A DNA stretch of 64,000 nt, from positions 372,001 through 436,000 of the forward strand of contig NZ_FOTC01000001.1 of assembly GCF_900114455.1 (NCBI RefSeq). The letters are read 5' to 3'. Of this stretch, positions 44,678-54,248 are shown piece after piece. How positions within the stretch are numbered: position 1 is the stretch's first letter; each line of letters starts with the position of its first letter. Source of the stretch: Halogranum rubrum (GTDB lineage: Archaea > Halobacteriota > Halobacteria > Halobacteriales > Haloferacaceae). Made by a program: the position numbers and the translations under genes. The notes under the pieces were generated by a model. The model searched no databases. It was not told where the DNA came from and was given only the letters and a program-made list of their open reading frames with translations.

Positions 44678-45592
44678 ATGAATCCTATCAAGATACTCGA
44701 GAAGTTGAAAGGTGCGAAATACCACGAGATCGCGACTACTATCAACTCACGCTTCTATGGTAGGATTGGTGCTGACACATCAGTAGATGTGATGGCCGAA
44801 GACTGGGATAGCCTTGTCATTCTGGATGCGTGTCGGTATGATATGATGGTTGATCTGGCTCCTTCTAACTGGAATGTACAGTCACGCCGGTCTCCAGGTA
44901 GCGACTCTTCTGAATTCATAGAACGCTCATATGTTGGTCGCGAACTCCACGATGTCGTCTATGTGACATCAAATCCTCATGCAACTAACATCCCGGAGGG
45001 AACTTTCCATGCCGTTGAGTATCTTCTCGACGAATTTTGGGATTCAGACTACCAAACTGTGATGCCGGACACAATGGTGGAACAAACTCTCAAATCCCAT
45101 CAGAAGTACCCTAACAAACGAATTATTTCACACTGGATGCAGCCGCACTTCCCATTCATCAGTGACTTTGGGCAGAAACTTCGGACCACAGGCATCGGCG
45201 AAAAAAGCAACAAGGCAGAATATAGTGAGGCACCACATCCTTGGGTTGCGCTCATGGAGGGTGAAGATATCGAGTCTGATGATGTAGTCCGAGCATATAT
45301 CGAGAATCTTCGAGAGGCGATGGGACCGCTCCGTGAGCTAATCGACAAAATGCCTGGCAAGACGATAGTGACCGCCGATCATGCGAATCTAACCGGCGAA
45401 CTTACTCTTCCCGTTCCGCTCCGGACGTATGGGCACCCCTCCAATTTCCACAAGAAAGAACTCGTCACTATCCCCTGGATTGAATTTGAAAGTGACTCAA
45501 GGCGAGACATTCGGTCTGACGAACCACAAACGACGGCCGACCTTTCAGATGATGTGGTATCTGACCGCTTGGAGAGTCTGGGCTACGTCTAA
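44678..45592 (+). CDS. Alkaline phosphatase superfamily (sulfatase-like) protein of glycan locus
   Basis: This 304-residue protein is shorter than the two other sulfatase-fold proteins. The first metal motif is LVILDACRYDMMVD (about 50-63). The nucleophile region is RRSPGSDSSEFIERS, with Ser/Thr rather than Cys. The second metal motif is TIVTADHANLTGE, followed by RTYGHPSNFH. Such proteins recur beside flippases and glycosyltransferases in haloarchaeal surface-glycan loci. The flippase gene starts three bases after its stop, so they are co-expressed. Confidence 0.75.
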   Translation: MNPIKILEKLKGAKYHEIATTINSRFYGRIGADTSVDVMAEDWDSLVILDACRYDMMVDLAPSNWNVQSRRSPGSDSSEFIERSYVGRELHDVVYVTSNPHATNIPEGTFHAVEYLLDEFWDSDYQTVMPDTMVEQTLKSHQKYPNKRIISHWMQPHFPFISDFGQKLRTTGIGEKSNKAEYSEAPHPWVALMEGEDIESDDVVRAYIENLREAMGPLRELIDKMPGKTIVTADHANLTGELTLPVPLRTYGHPSNFHKKELVTIPWIEFESDSRRDIRSDEPQTTADLSDDVVSDRLESLGYV

Positions 45593-45595
45593 CAG

Positions 45596-47125
45596 ATGTC
45601 AGATGACAACGCTGCCCAGACTATTTTCAGCGGCGCTGCAATCGTCGTTATCGGGTTGCTCATCAGTGCTGTCGTCGGCTTCGGGATTCGGTTGGTTGTG
45701 GCACGCAGTCTGTCCACTACTGACTACGGTCAGTTTGCGTTGGGACGAAGTCTCCTTCTGAGCCTTGGCATCTTCACCGTTATGGGTCTGCATGACGGTC
45801 TCGGACGATACCTCCCGCGGACCTCGTCCGCGAACGAGGAACGTGGGTACATTGTCTCGGCGGTGACGATGGCACTGGGCGTCTCGCTGACGGTGGCTAC
45901 CGTCGGCATCATATTCGCCAATCAAATCGCCATGTTACTCAACCAGCCCGACGCAGCGACTATGCTCCGAGTGTTCCTTATTGGCCTTCCAGGACTGGCG
46001 GCTGTGCGCTTGGCGATGGGTGGGATGCAAGGCAACGAACGTGCCTTCCCTCGCATCTTCATGGAGCAGATTACGCTCCCGCTCTCGCAGTTGGGGTTAG
46101 CCGCTCTAACAATATGGCTCGGCGTCGAGGCATGGCTCATCGGACTCGGGGTTTCCGCAGGCTACCTCATCGCCGGTGCGTTCGGTCTCGGGTGGCTACT
46201 GTACCGAACGAATCTCGCCGACCGTGCGATCGTTCCAGAGTTAAAATACAGGACACTGCTGGCGTTCTCACTTCCTCTCGTCCTCTCGGGGATGATGTTC
46301 CAAGTGCTCACCCGGATGGACATCTTCCTGCTGAGTTACTTCACGGGCGACTCGGGGCTGGTCGGGACGTACGACGTCGTCTACCCACTCGCAACACAAC
46401 TCACACTGTTGCTCACTGCCGCGGGTTTCCTGACGATGCCCGTCTTATCGCGGCTTGACAACGAGGGAGATCACCGAACGATGCGTGAGACCTACTCGCT
46501 CATCACGAAGTGGATTCTCCTGGTCACGCTCCCTGTCGCGGGCGTGTTCATCGCCTTCCCCGATACGATTATCCGCTACACGTTCGGGGCAAAGTACCTC
46601 TCGGGCGCAGTCGCGTTGCAGATTCTCGCGCTGGGATTCGTCACACACACTATTGTCGGCCCTAACGGAAACGTCCTCAAGGCTCTCGGCAAGCCCCGCT
46701 TGCTACTGGTGTGCACGGTTGTGACGGCGGCTATAAACACCGTGTTGAACGTTCTGCTCATTCCACGATATCAGTTGATTGGGGCGGCTCTCGCGACAAC
46801 CCTCAGCTATGGGGTGTTCAATTTCACCGTGAGTGGGATGCTATACCGCGAAGCACGACTGCTCCCGCTCTCACGGCGAACACTCGCAGTGGGGGCGGTC
46901 GGCGCAGGCACATTCGTGGGAGTGTATCTTTCGACCAAGTGGCTGGCGGTCGACGGCTGGCAGGCAATATTGACCGTTTGTTTGCTGTTTGCACCAGTCT
47001 ATTTGACTTCCTTACTGCTGTTTGGAGTCACAGAAGCGGAGATTGACTTACTCAACCAAGTCGAGAAGTCAATCGGGCGAGACCTTGGATTTGTCAGACG
47101 ACCGCTTGAGCGAGTCACACGGTGA
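45596..47125 (+). CDS. Polysaccharide flippase, Wzx/AglR type (MOP superfamily)
   Basis: This 509-residue protein has about 14 membrane helices, the usual number for the family. The beginning (IFSGAAIVVIGLLISAVVGFG and VVARSLSTTDYGQFALGRS) is characteristic of oligosaccharide flippases, as is FGAKYLSGAVALQILALGF near the tenth helix. It should move lipid-linked glycan from the cytoplasmic to the outer face of the membrane. It is coupled to the upstream sulfatase-like gene. GC content is high again here, unlike the island at 37-43 kb. Confidence 0.9.
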   Translation: MSDDNAAQTIFSGAAIVVIGLLISAVVGFGIRLVVARSLSTTDYGQFALGRSLLLSLGIFTVMGLHDGLGRYLPRTSSANEERGYIVSAVTMALGVSLTVATVGIIFANQIAMLLNQPDAATMLRVFLIGLPGLAAVRLAMGGMQGNERAFPRIFMEQITLPLSQLGLAALTIWLGVEAWLIGLGVSAGYLIAGAFGLGWLLYRTNLADRAIVPELKYRTLLAFSLPLVLSGMMFQVLTRMDIFLLSYFTGDSGLVGTYDVVYPLATQLTLLLTAAGFLTMPVLSRLDNEGDHRTMRETYSLITKWILLVTLPVAGVFIAFPDTIIRYTFGAKYLSGAVALQILALGFVTHTIVGPNGNVLKALGKPRLLLVCTVVTAAINTVLNVLLIPRYQLIGAALATTLSYGVFNFTVSGMLYREARLLPLSRRTLAVGAVGAGTFVGVYLSTKWLAVDGWQAILTVCLLFAPVYLTSLLLFGVTEAEIDLLNQVEKSIGRDLGFVRRPLERVTR

Positions 47126-47584
47126 ATAGAGGTATGAACAATACACTGGGAATATCTGGCGACGCACCGCCGAGGCGGACGTCTCCTCTGAGAGTGGTCG
47201 TTCAAGGAGTTCATCGACATGATCTGACGGGCAACGTGGACGACCCTTGCTATACATCGGGCCGTCCCCGTAAACCGACCACCGGACGACCGGTTTAACC
47301 GGTAATCACTGACCAGGCTAGCCTTCGGCAGGAGTGGTGCCGCTGTCGGCGGCAGCCGCCGTCGACAGCGACAGCGCTCCTTCGGTTCATCCAAGATTCT
47401 ATCGTTGAGGTCTTCAGTGCAACCGCTCCACCACAGAACTCAGGCTTCAGAAACAGCTAGCCGAGGGTGCTTTGTGAGATATTGATGCTGTAATTACCAT
47501 TAAAACAAGCACTGGCTTTTTGACCTCTATTCTTCTTATTATACTCTCTATGATCATTCTATCTGTTGGTTCTGAGTTGGTTCC
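47126..47584. other. Gene-poor gap with an inverted repeat
   Basis: No reliable gene is visible. CCGGTT-T-AACCGG lies at 47290-47302 as a compact inverted repeat. A GC-rich stretch at 47140-47220 has codon-like periodicity and reads EWSFKEFIDMI in one frame before stops, which suggests a decayed gene I cannot name. Confidence 0.4.
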
Positions 47585-47592
47585 TTATAAAG
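47585..47592 (+). promoter_or_regulatory. TATA box for the 47616 gene
   Basis: TTATAAAG is centred 28 bases before ATG 47616. This supports that start over earlier in-frame codons. Confidence 0.6.
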
Positions 47593-47615
47593 ACTGTTCA
47601 AACAAAACCTATATC

Positions 47616-49442
47616 ATGGCGCGTACAAGGTTGTCGATAGTGACTGGTAGTTCTTATCTAAACAAGACTTCAAAACTCGTGGCGACGCTTGGGTTCTTGG
47701 GTATTTCGTTGTCTGTGATTTCCGCCCGACTTAGACCAACAACGGGCTATGAAACAAATATCTATTTAGATGCAGGGGTAATCTTTTGGATTGGGTTAGT
47801 ATTCGTATTGCTCTCTGCAGTATGGTTATTATTCTACTCTAATCATCCCAGTGTTGGGGCGTTTTTTGCACTCTGTGCGCCGATACTCATCGCAGGGATA
47901 CCTATTTTTAGAGGCATGGAATATGTCGGCTATTTTGACGCAATGGTGCATCTCGGCTGGGTTCAAGATCTCATCGCTGGCGAGCAAATCTTATCTTGGA
48001 CTCTTTATCCTGCATACCCCATTCTGGTACTAGCTTGGACTCGTGTTCTGGAGGTTTCACCTCAATATGCACTTTTGTTAACAGTTTCTGTTGGCTATCT
48101 TGTGTACGCAACAAGTACAATCTCTATCTCAAAACGGCTTGTGAACGCAAATATTCCAATACGAGGTGTGTACTTTTTGCCCATGCTATTTTTGCCAATT
48201 ATTCCAATAAATCTCCCGCGGTTGGCGCCTCTACCGACTGTTTTCGGCCTATTATTTGGGAGTTCAATCGTCCTCTATGGGATGATTCACACACAATCTG
48301 TGTCAAACAAACATGCTCCTGGTCTGCTTGTATTGCTAATTGCGTTGTCTCTCATACATCCACAGCAAGCACTCGTTGGATTCGGCCTACTTGCGGGCAT
48401 TGCAACCGTATGGGGGCACCGATCCACACGCAGGTATTCAATTATATTTGCTGCTGCAATTTTCTTAACTTGGTTTTTGCTCGGTCGTCCGGGGTTTATT
48501 GGCGCGACACAGAGCTTAGTAGGTGCGATTGTGACTACATCAAGTACCACTGTTGGCCCTGGTGCAGGAGCGACCACCGCGCTTGGGGCACTCGGAGGTA
48601 GCCTAGTCGAGATTGGTGTCAAAGTGCTCGGCGTGTCGGTGGTTGTTGCAATAGTTGCCCTCACAACACTCAAGACGGATGTTTTGCCAGTTATTTTGAA
48701 CAATCAGGACCCCTACAAGAGGCTGATAACCGGCATAGCAATCGGATTGATCCCCACATTTGGACTGTTTGCAGTGACTCTTGTTGTAGAGGGAGACCTC
48801 GCCCAGGCACTCCGATACGTCGGCGTGATGTTGGCCTATGGAGGCTGTCTAGCTATTGTTCAACTCGCCCGATTTAGGCAATGGGCAAATGAGCGAATCT
48901 CAAAGCGTCATCTAAGAGTGATTGGAACTATTGTCGTTGTAATTGCAATAGTCGTCAGCGTACCCGTCGCTTACAAATCTCCGTATATGTATAAGCCCTC
49001 ACCAGAAAACAGCGAGTCGCAGTTTAAAGGCTACGAAACTGCATTTAAGTACCAATCAGAGCGGCCGATGGTATCCACTGCAACAAATGTATATCGTTAT
49101 CAGACAGCCATCTACGGCGCGTCAAGATCGAGATACGGCCATGGCGGTGTGCGGCCCATCTCTTCGAGAGTTAATCCTCCGGACATATCAAAAAATAGCG
49201 GCGGATTTTTTAAGTCTTATGTGCCAAACCATTACCGTAATCTCTCATCAGTGTTACCAGAATCAAGCTATCTCGTTGTGACCGAATATGCTCGGGGCCG
49301 GCACGTTGAATTGTATCAGGGTCTTCGGTATTCGAAGTCCGATTTCGACTCGTTAGAACGCCACGACAAAGTCGTCTCTACTGGAGAGTTTGAGCTATAT
49401 CTCGTTGATACACATAATTCTACGTCACGTCGGTCTATCTGA
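47616..49442 (+). CDS. Polytopic membrane protein of glycan locus, GT-C-like layout
   Basis: This protein has 608 residues from ATG 47616. Roughly 11 to 13 hydrophobic helices (to about residue 460) are followed by a soluble tail of about 140 residues (for example VVTEYARGRHVELYQGLRYS). A loop after the third helix reads GMEYVGYFDAMVHLGWVQDL, similar in place and acidity to the HDPWVHLDTL loop of the 16411 protein. Both may be GT-C-type transferases or glycan polymerases, but no family can be assigned with certainty. Confidence 0.75.
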   Translation: MARTRLSIVTGSSYLNKTSKLVATLGFLGISLSVISARLRPTTGYETNIYLDAGVIFWIGLVFVLLSAVWLLFYSNHPSVGAFFALCAPILIAGIPIFRGMEYVGYFDAMVHLGWVQDLIAGEQILSWTLYPAYPILVLAWTRVLEVSPQYALLLTVSVGYLVYATSTISISKRLVNANIPIRGVYFLPMLFLPIIPINLPRLAPLPTVFGLLFGSSIVLYGMIHTQSVSNKHAPGLLVLLIALSLIHPQQALVGFGLLAGIATVWGHRSTRRYSIIFAAAIFLTWFLLGRPGFIGATQSLVGAIVTTSSTTVGPGAGATTALGALGGSLVEIGVKVLGVSVVVAIVALTTLKTDVLPVILNNQDPYKRLITGIAIGLIPTFGLFAVTLVVEGDLAQALRYVGVMLAYGGCLAIVQLARFRQWANERISKRHLRVIGTIVVVIAIVVSVPVAYKSPYMYKPSPENSESQFKGYETAFKYQSERPMVSTATNVYRYQTAIYGASRSRYGHGGVRPISSRVNPPDISKNSGGFFKSYVPNHYRNLSSVLPESSYLVVTEYARGRHVELYQGLRYSKSDFDSLERHDKVVSTGEFELYLVDTHNSTSRRSI

Positions 49443-49555
49443 TTGTAGTTACCGGTAACGGTGCTAGATATACCCGAATTTTATTCTCCTGTAACAGATT
49501 AATTCAAAATTGACAAGGTTATCCCATGGACAGTATGAGGAGATAGAAGTCGGGT

Positions 49556-50280
49556 GGCACTGTCTAGTAACCACATGAGCTGGCGTTCGACCGTCGAGTG
49601 ACTGATGCGGTCGTTGAAAATTAGAGTAATGGACTAATACTGCAAGCCACTGGCGGACGCTCAGTCGACTACCTGCCCATATGTTGGGGAACTGTCAGCT
49701 CTCATCTTGAATGTGTGAACCATTTTTCCCATCTGGTTCCGCTCTGTGTAGTTGACCCGACCGTTTACTCCTAATCGAGAGGAGGCAGTCCCCGAAAGCA
49801 TCGGCCAGAAACACCGCGTCTGAGCAGTCGTGTTTCTTGCAGACTCCGTGTAGAAACGTAGCTGCCGGACCAGTCCCGCGACGTTCGAACAACGCAACGT
49901 CAAGAATTACTTTTGTGTCGAGGCCTATTGCAGCGTACAACCAAGACCGCTTGCCGTTGATTTTGACAGCTGTCTCGTCAACCGGGACCCGCCTCGGCTG
50001 CGCCGTCGGCGGGTCTATAAAGATGTCAGCCAGCCGACGTACCTGCTGGAAGATCGCTTGGAACGAGGGTTCTACGCCGAGGAGACGGAGAATCGATTCT
50101 GTCTCTCTGATTGAAAGACCGGCAGCATGGAGCCGGACGGCGAACGCCCTAAGGGGCGCCGCCGTCCGCTCGCGCCGCCAACATTCAAGCGTAGCGGTGT
50201 CTAAGCTCTCTGTGAGCAGGTTTGAGAGTAGCATGAATCACTAGCTCTTCGACCTGCTCGTTCCTTATCTAGACAGTGCC
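49556..50280 (-). mobile_element. Decayed IS6-family element
   Basis: The 725-bp element has perfect 12-base terminal inverted repeats: GGCACTGTCTAG at 49556-49567 and CTAGACAGTGCC at 50269-50280. That is the size of haloarchaeal IS6 (ISH15/ISH29-type) elements. The adjoining 8-mers do not match, so no target duplication is evident. Confidence 0.8.
49570..50234 (-). pseudogene. IS6-family transposase with several frameshifts
   Basis: The frame starts at 50234 (MLLSNLLTESLDTATLECW) and keeps the first catalytic Asp in VPVDETAVKINGKRSWLYAA. Near 49800 the reading shifts: LADAF in one frame is followed by SRLGVNGRVNYTERN in another. A third frame further down carries VRQWLAVLVHY and QRPHQSLDGRTP. 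The family is unmistakable but the gene cannot make active transposase. Confidence 0.85.
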
Positions 50281-50493
50281 CTCTGTTTGGGTTCCTGCTG
50301 GGGTGACCAATTAGTCTCGGCCACAAAAAGTAGTGAAGAGCCTGGAAAATAGAGCGGTGGAGAGAATGAATCAACACATAGCCGTCAAAGAATGGTCTTG
50401 ATGTGTTCTAATCGCCTTCCGATGACCTCCATCTTTGTGTCACGTAATATCTATCTAAAATAGAAATTTAATGGGGAAACAGCTCTTTTCGGT

Positions 50494-50691
50494 TCAATCT
50501 ACCCTACACTTGTGGAGTTCAATCCGTTCTGGAAGTCCTACTTTACCACACGCCGGACATTCAATGAGCGGTGTCGAAGAGAGCTCTGCACACGATTCCA
50601 GTGCAGCATGCAGATGCGCTTGCACGTCAGGATCGTCAGTCCGCGAGAGCGCTTGTGAGAGATGCATCTGTAGCTCCTCGCGAGCGCTCAT
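50494..50691 (-). CDS. Small zinc-finger protein (65 residues)
   Basis: The N-terminal two thirds is helical and acidic (MSAREELQMHLSQALSR). The end carries CPACGKVGLPERIELHKC, a CxxC...HxC zinc knuckle. It could be a regulator or a DNA- or protein-binding helper. It lies 115 bases downstream of the Mrr-like nuclease gene on the same strand and may be its partner; that link is an inference from position. Confidence 0.7.
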   Translation of the reverse strand: MSAREELQMHLSQALSRTDDPDVQAHLHAALESCAELSSTPLIECPACGKVGLPERIELHKCRVD

Positions 50692-50806
50692 TGGTGATTC
50701 TCCTGTAGATAACGACGAATGTTCTGTACGATAGAACTCAAGGGGCTCTGCGAAATAAATCGAGTTAACAAACGGAGATGCAGATTCGGGTGAGGTATCC
50801 TCAAAA

Positions 50807-51724
50807 TCATATATCCTCCTTCGGTTTCTCGATATCGGCTGTTGCCAACATCCCCAAGAGCATATCGCCGTTTACCAATTGTACAAGTCCATTGCTCGCT
50901 TTCTCACTCTTTCGTGCTGAAGGTGAAAATTCAGACGTTGTAACGACAATAGCTTGGTCCGCACGAAACTGCGGAATGGTACCGATCGTTCGTTGTACCA
51001 CTCGACTCGTAACTTGACTAGAGGGCCGGTTCCGTTTCGTCTGAATGACAACCCGCTGCTCTTCTGCTGTTGCAATTACGTCAACCCCATCGTCTCCGCT
51101 CCGTTTAGTTACGGTTGTTTTGTACCCTAGTTCATCCCATAGCCTTGCGACGAGATGTTCAAATTGTCGTGGATGAAGTGTAAGTAACGTCTCAAGCTTC
51201 CAAAATCTACTATCGGAGGTCGGAGGAGAAAGTAGCTCTCCAGAAGGTAACTGAGAAAGAGCTTGTTCACCAAAGCTAGACTCGGTGCTGAAGATTTCTG
51301 AAACCGAGTACGTGCTTGGAATATGTACGTGAAGACAGTGCTTGCTTTGACCAGTGGTAGCCGTATCCGTTAGCCACACAGCCTCGCCCCCGATTTCAGC
51401 GAGCTTGTCCAGTGTACGATGAACTTGACGGTAAGAGAGCTGTTGATCACAGGCCTGTTCGAGCTTTCTTTTTAGTTTTTGTGTCGATTCCAGGCGTAGA
51501 ACGACCCCATCCGAATCACGAATTGACGTCCCCCACTTGGGGAAACTAACTGCCAGTTCATGAGCTCGGTAATATACGGCATAGGTTTGATTAGTGACGG
51601 CTGAGGGCCCGTACCGAATAAATCGAGATAGTCGCTCAAGCGAACGGACAACATCGGTTTGAGGGGGCGAACGATTCAGTTGTTTATCATCAGTTTCATC
51701 ACTGATGCGAGTGCTATCTTTCAT
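50807..51724 (-). CDS. Mrr-type restriction endonuclease-like protein
   Basis: This protein has about 305 residues from ATG 51724; a GTG at 51778 is also possible. The N-terminal part (about 20-150) is helical with winged-helix features. The C-terminal Mrr_cat domain is clear: FEHLVARLWDELGYKTTVTK, then GDDGVDVIA and VVIQTKRNR, the D-QxK nuclease core, and VQRTIGTIPQFRADQAIVVT. Mrr proteins cut modified or foreign DNA. It lies in a gene-poor stretch with a winged-helix regulator and IS debris, so it may be a remnant of a defence or mobile island. Confidence 0.8.
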   Translation of the reverse strand: MKDSTRISDETDDKQLNRSPPQTDVVRSLERLSRFIRYGPSAVTNQTYAVYYRAHELAVSFPKWGTSIRDSDGVVLRLESTQKLKRKLEQACDQQLSYRQVHRTLDKLAEIGGEAVWLTDTATTGQSKHCLHVHIPSTYSVSEIFSTESSFGEQALSQLPSGELLSPPTSDSRFWKLETLLTLHPRQFEHLVARLWDELGYKTTVTKRSGDDGVDVIATAEEQRVVIQTKRNRPSSQVTSRVVQRTIGTIPQFRADQAIVVTTSEFSPSARKSEKASNGLVQLVNGDMLLGMLATADIEKPKEDI

Positions 51725-51889
51725 TGCCTTGGTGTTCCTGAGGCACTGGTCGCGTGTCCTCGCACGCGGCCATTTCACTGGCTAAGTACCTCATCAAACA
51801 GTTGGTATCACAATATCATATAGTTTGGGATACAAACTTGAGATTGAAATTGAAGAATTACAAGAGCGCCAAAACGATAGATACACACG

Positions 51890-52132
51890 ATGACGCTGGA
51901 CACAGGAGACCTCAATGAGATTGATGTAGCCCTTTTAGAGATACTTCAAGAGGGACGTATTACACCACGCCTTGCACAGAAATTAATTGTTGAAAAAGGA
52001 ATCAGAAAGTCACTTACGTCACAATACGTTGGCCAACGACTCAAGCGTCTCGAAGAACATGGGTACACCGAGAATTTACTAAATACTGGAGTATATGAGT
52101 TAAACGAAGATCCGAGATCAGATTCGAAATAA
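51890..52132 (+). CDS. Winged-helix regulator, PhiH1-repressor-like
   Basis: This 80-residue protein (MTLDTGDLNEIDVALLEIL) has the order helix, RITPRLAQKLIVEKG, recognition helix SQYVGQRLKRLEEHGY and a short wing. That is the layout of the small haloarchaeal winged-helix proteins related to the PhiH1 phage repressor. It diverges from the Mrr-like gene, 165 bases away, and may control it. Confidence 0.7.
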   Translation: MTLDTGDLNEIDVALLEILQEGRITPRLAQKLIVEKGIRKSLTSQYVGQRLKRLEEHGYTENLLNTGVYELNEDPRSDSK

Positions 52133-52299
52133 CGATTTCATTATGGATCTTGTTGGTCTACACGTACTCGTACAACGTCAGAACTGAGTCAGAAAACCAT
52201 CACTGACGCAGAAACCCGAAGCTCTGCTGACGCCATCACAAAAGAGTGCGTTTACCGAAAGAGTCGGGACTGCTGGCGCTCGTACTGAGACGGTAGTCG

Positions 52300-52575
52300 A
52301 TGCCGAACAGATTCTCTAGAGCTGAAAAGTGGCGCGAAGCTCTCCTACCCATCGCACTCCACGACGGCGACGTCGGACTCTTGGCCAGACAGGTCGTCGT
52401 CAGTGGGCTCTTCCTCGCGTTCGGTGTCGCGCTGTACCGTAACTGGAACATGATTGGGACCTGGACGGACGACCAACACACACAGCGTCGCATGCGGTTC
52501 CAGCGGATCGCGAGTGCCAGCTGTCGTCGTCGTGCCCGTCCCCGCAGCGTCGGGTCAATTTGGCTTGGAAAGTGA
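52300..52575 (+). pseudogene. Possible truncated membrane protein
   Basis: Codons have the GC-rich third positions of haloarchaeal genes. The protein has one hydrophobic segment (LLARQVVVSGLFLAFGVAL) and then a basic, low-quality tail. No family is recognised. The surroundings (52133-52740) hold no better candidate, so this may be a remnant. Confidence 0.3.
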
Positions 52576-52742
52576 GAGTTGTTCAAGGATAACTCCATAG
52601 TTTGCAGACTAATGCTGCTGTAGCCAATCTGGATATTAACCAACAACGTCCACGACATCGACGGTCTGTTGGTTAAGATACATCGAATCTACCAATTGGT
52701 TTGACGGACTGTGTGAGAATCGCCGCGGCGAACATGACTGAC

Positions 52743-52898
52743 TCAGCGGAAGTATAGAACCAAGACAATCAAGAAGAACAGCGCGAATGGGACGGCCCCG
52801 AGAACAGCCTCAGTCGGGCCAATTAGCAAGACAACTGCCGACATGGCCACGAACTCGAGCGCCACCAACACACTGGCTACTGTTGCTGGACGCGCCAT
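52743..52898 (-). CDS. 51-residue two-helix membrane protein
   Basis: A complete frame from ATG 52898 to TGA 52743-52745 reads MARPATVASVLVALEFVAMS and ends VLYFR. It forms two hydrophobic helices joined by a GPTEAVLG turn. Clean start and stop and coding-type codon use support a real small gene; its function is unknown. Confidence 0.55.
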   Translation of the reverse strand: MARPATVASVLVALEFVAMSAVVLLIGPTEAVLGAVPFALFFLIVLVLYFR

Positions 52899-52919
52899 TG
52901 GTTCGAATACCGCATCAGT

Positions 52920-53174
52920 TGCAGTTGGTTCTTTTGCATACTCACGACTGAGAGCGGAAGTTGGACCGAAGCAGCAGGACTAGAGACGAACTTCGGTGGG
53001 CAAGGCCGGAAAGTAACTGCCGAGCAGTTCCGAGCCGAACTCCGACGGCTCGCAGACGAACTGGGTCGGCGACCAACGGCCAAGGAGATGAACAAACAAG
53101 GCAACTACTCGGTGCCAACCTATATTCGGGTGTTCAGCTCGTGGACAGCAGCCTGCGAAGAATGTCTTAAGTGA
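52920..53174 (+). pseudogene. Fragment with homing-endonuclease-associated repeat
   Basis: The frame ending at TGA 53172 reads SWTEAAGLETNFGG, then LRRLADELGRRPTAKEMNKQ, YSVPTYIRVFSSW and AACEECLK. This is the DELGRxPTxxEMN...SxxTYxRxFGSW pattern of the helical repeat found with HNH and homing endonucleases. One full repeat and the end of an earlier one remain. No start codon or nuclease domain is visible. Confidence 0.5.
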
Positions 53175-53723
53175 GGACACCGAAGAGAGCCCACGAAGAC
53201 CGACACAATTCCAGTGTCGTGAACTCACAACCAGTATTTCGACAGCTTCTCGTTTGAGCAGATGGTCAATGTTGGCGACGCGAATGAGAGAACGGTACTG
53301 CTCCGACTCAACAATCTCTGTCTAATCTTAAGCACGCACAGACATTCATCTTCGACTCCTCTGACAGCTCCGAACCACAACTCAACGTTGGACCTAGAAC
53401 ATCTCCAAACCCTGTATGAGTAGTCTTCTCCGTGGAAATCTGACGACTGTCATGTGGGACTAACGAAGAAACTCACCAGAAAACAAACACAAATTCGGAT
53501 AGACATATCGAAGAAAATATAATGGGCCACAGGAGAATACCGAGTGCGATATCGACGTAATCTCTGCCCGGGGTTATGCTGTATCGCAACCAAAGAAATC
53601 CCACCCTCTCTCCCAATCCCAGGGTGGGGTGTCTTTCCTCAACAATTCTGTCTCATCGAAGAGCGTAGTCAGAGTCACCGACTACACACAAACCATTTAG
53701 CAGACACTTCCAAAGAGAGACTG
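53175..53723. other. Gene-free stretch with one hairpin
   Basis: No reading frame with coding character is seen. CCCACCCT (53600-53607) pairs with AGGGTGGG (53621-53628) and is followed by a pyrimidine-rich run on the plus strand. It could be a terminator or part of a leader for the lipoprotein gene. Confidence 0.4.
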
Positions 53724-54197
53724 ATGCCCTCCAGACGGACCGTTCTTACAGCAGGCGTCGCTGCGCTCACAACCGGCGTCGCCGGCTGTAGTCGCTCGAC
53801 GACACCGACGTCTGTGTCGACTACCCTGGACCACCCATGGCCCACCGCAGGACACGATCCGGGTGGAACTGGACACGCCGCCGCTGGTCCAACGAACCCC
53901 GATGTCGAATGGACATGGAGTCGAGAGTCGGTTTCACCACCGTTTTACAAGCGGTACAAGGCGAGTTCCTCGGGGTCAAGCCCCGAGGCAGTTCACGGCT
54001 TTCTGAGCACACCCGTCGTTGGAAACGGACTAGTGTATGTCGCAGGGATGATTTGGGACTACGGCGACGCCGACGATTTTACCAGCCAGCTACTTGCGTT
54101 GGACATTGACGGCGGATCGACGAGCTGGAAACAGACCTTCGACGACGGCGCGAGTGGAACCTTCGTCGAACGTGGGGGCCGTAAAGCCCGCCGCTGA
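53724..54197 (+). pseudogene. Truncated Tat lipoprotein with PQQ-like beta-propeller
   Basis: A twin-Arg signal with lipobox (SRRTVLTAGVAALTTG, cut before the Cys in GCSRS) starts the protein. A Thr/Ser linker follows, then WPTAGHDPGGTGHAAAGPTN and TPVVGNGLVYVAG, the first blade of a PQQ/WD40-type propeller. Only about 157 residues remain instead of about 400. The last dozen (FVERGGRKARR) do not fit the family, which points to a deletion or frameshift near 54165. Confidence 0.65.
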
Positions 54198-54248
54198 AGA
54201 CGCACTGGTGCGTAGTAGTGGGCTCACCGATGGCTCACCGAGAACAGA

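Noticed and set aside
52236-52658. 140-codon minus-strand frame
   Set aside because: Its codon use and composition do not look haloarchaeal; the overlapping plus-strand frame fits better, though weakly.
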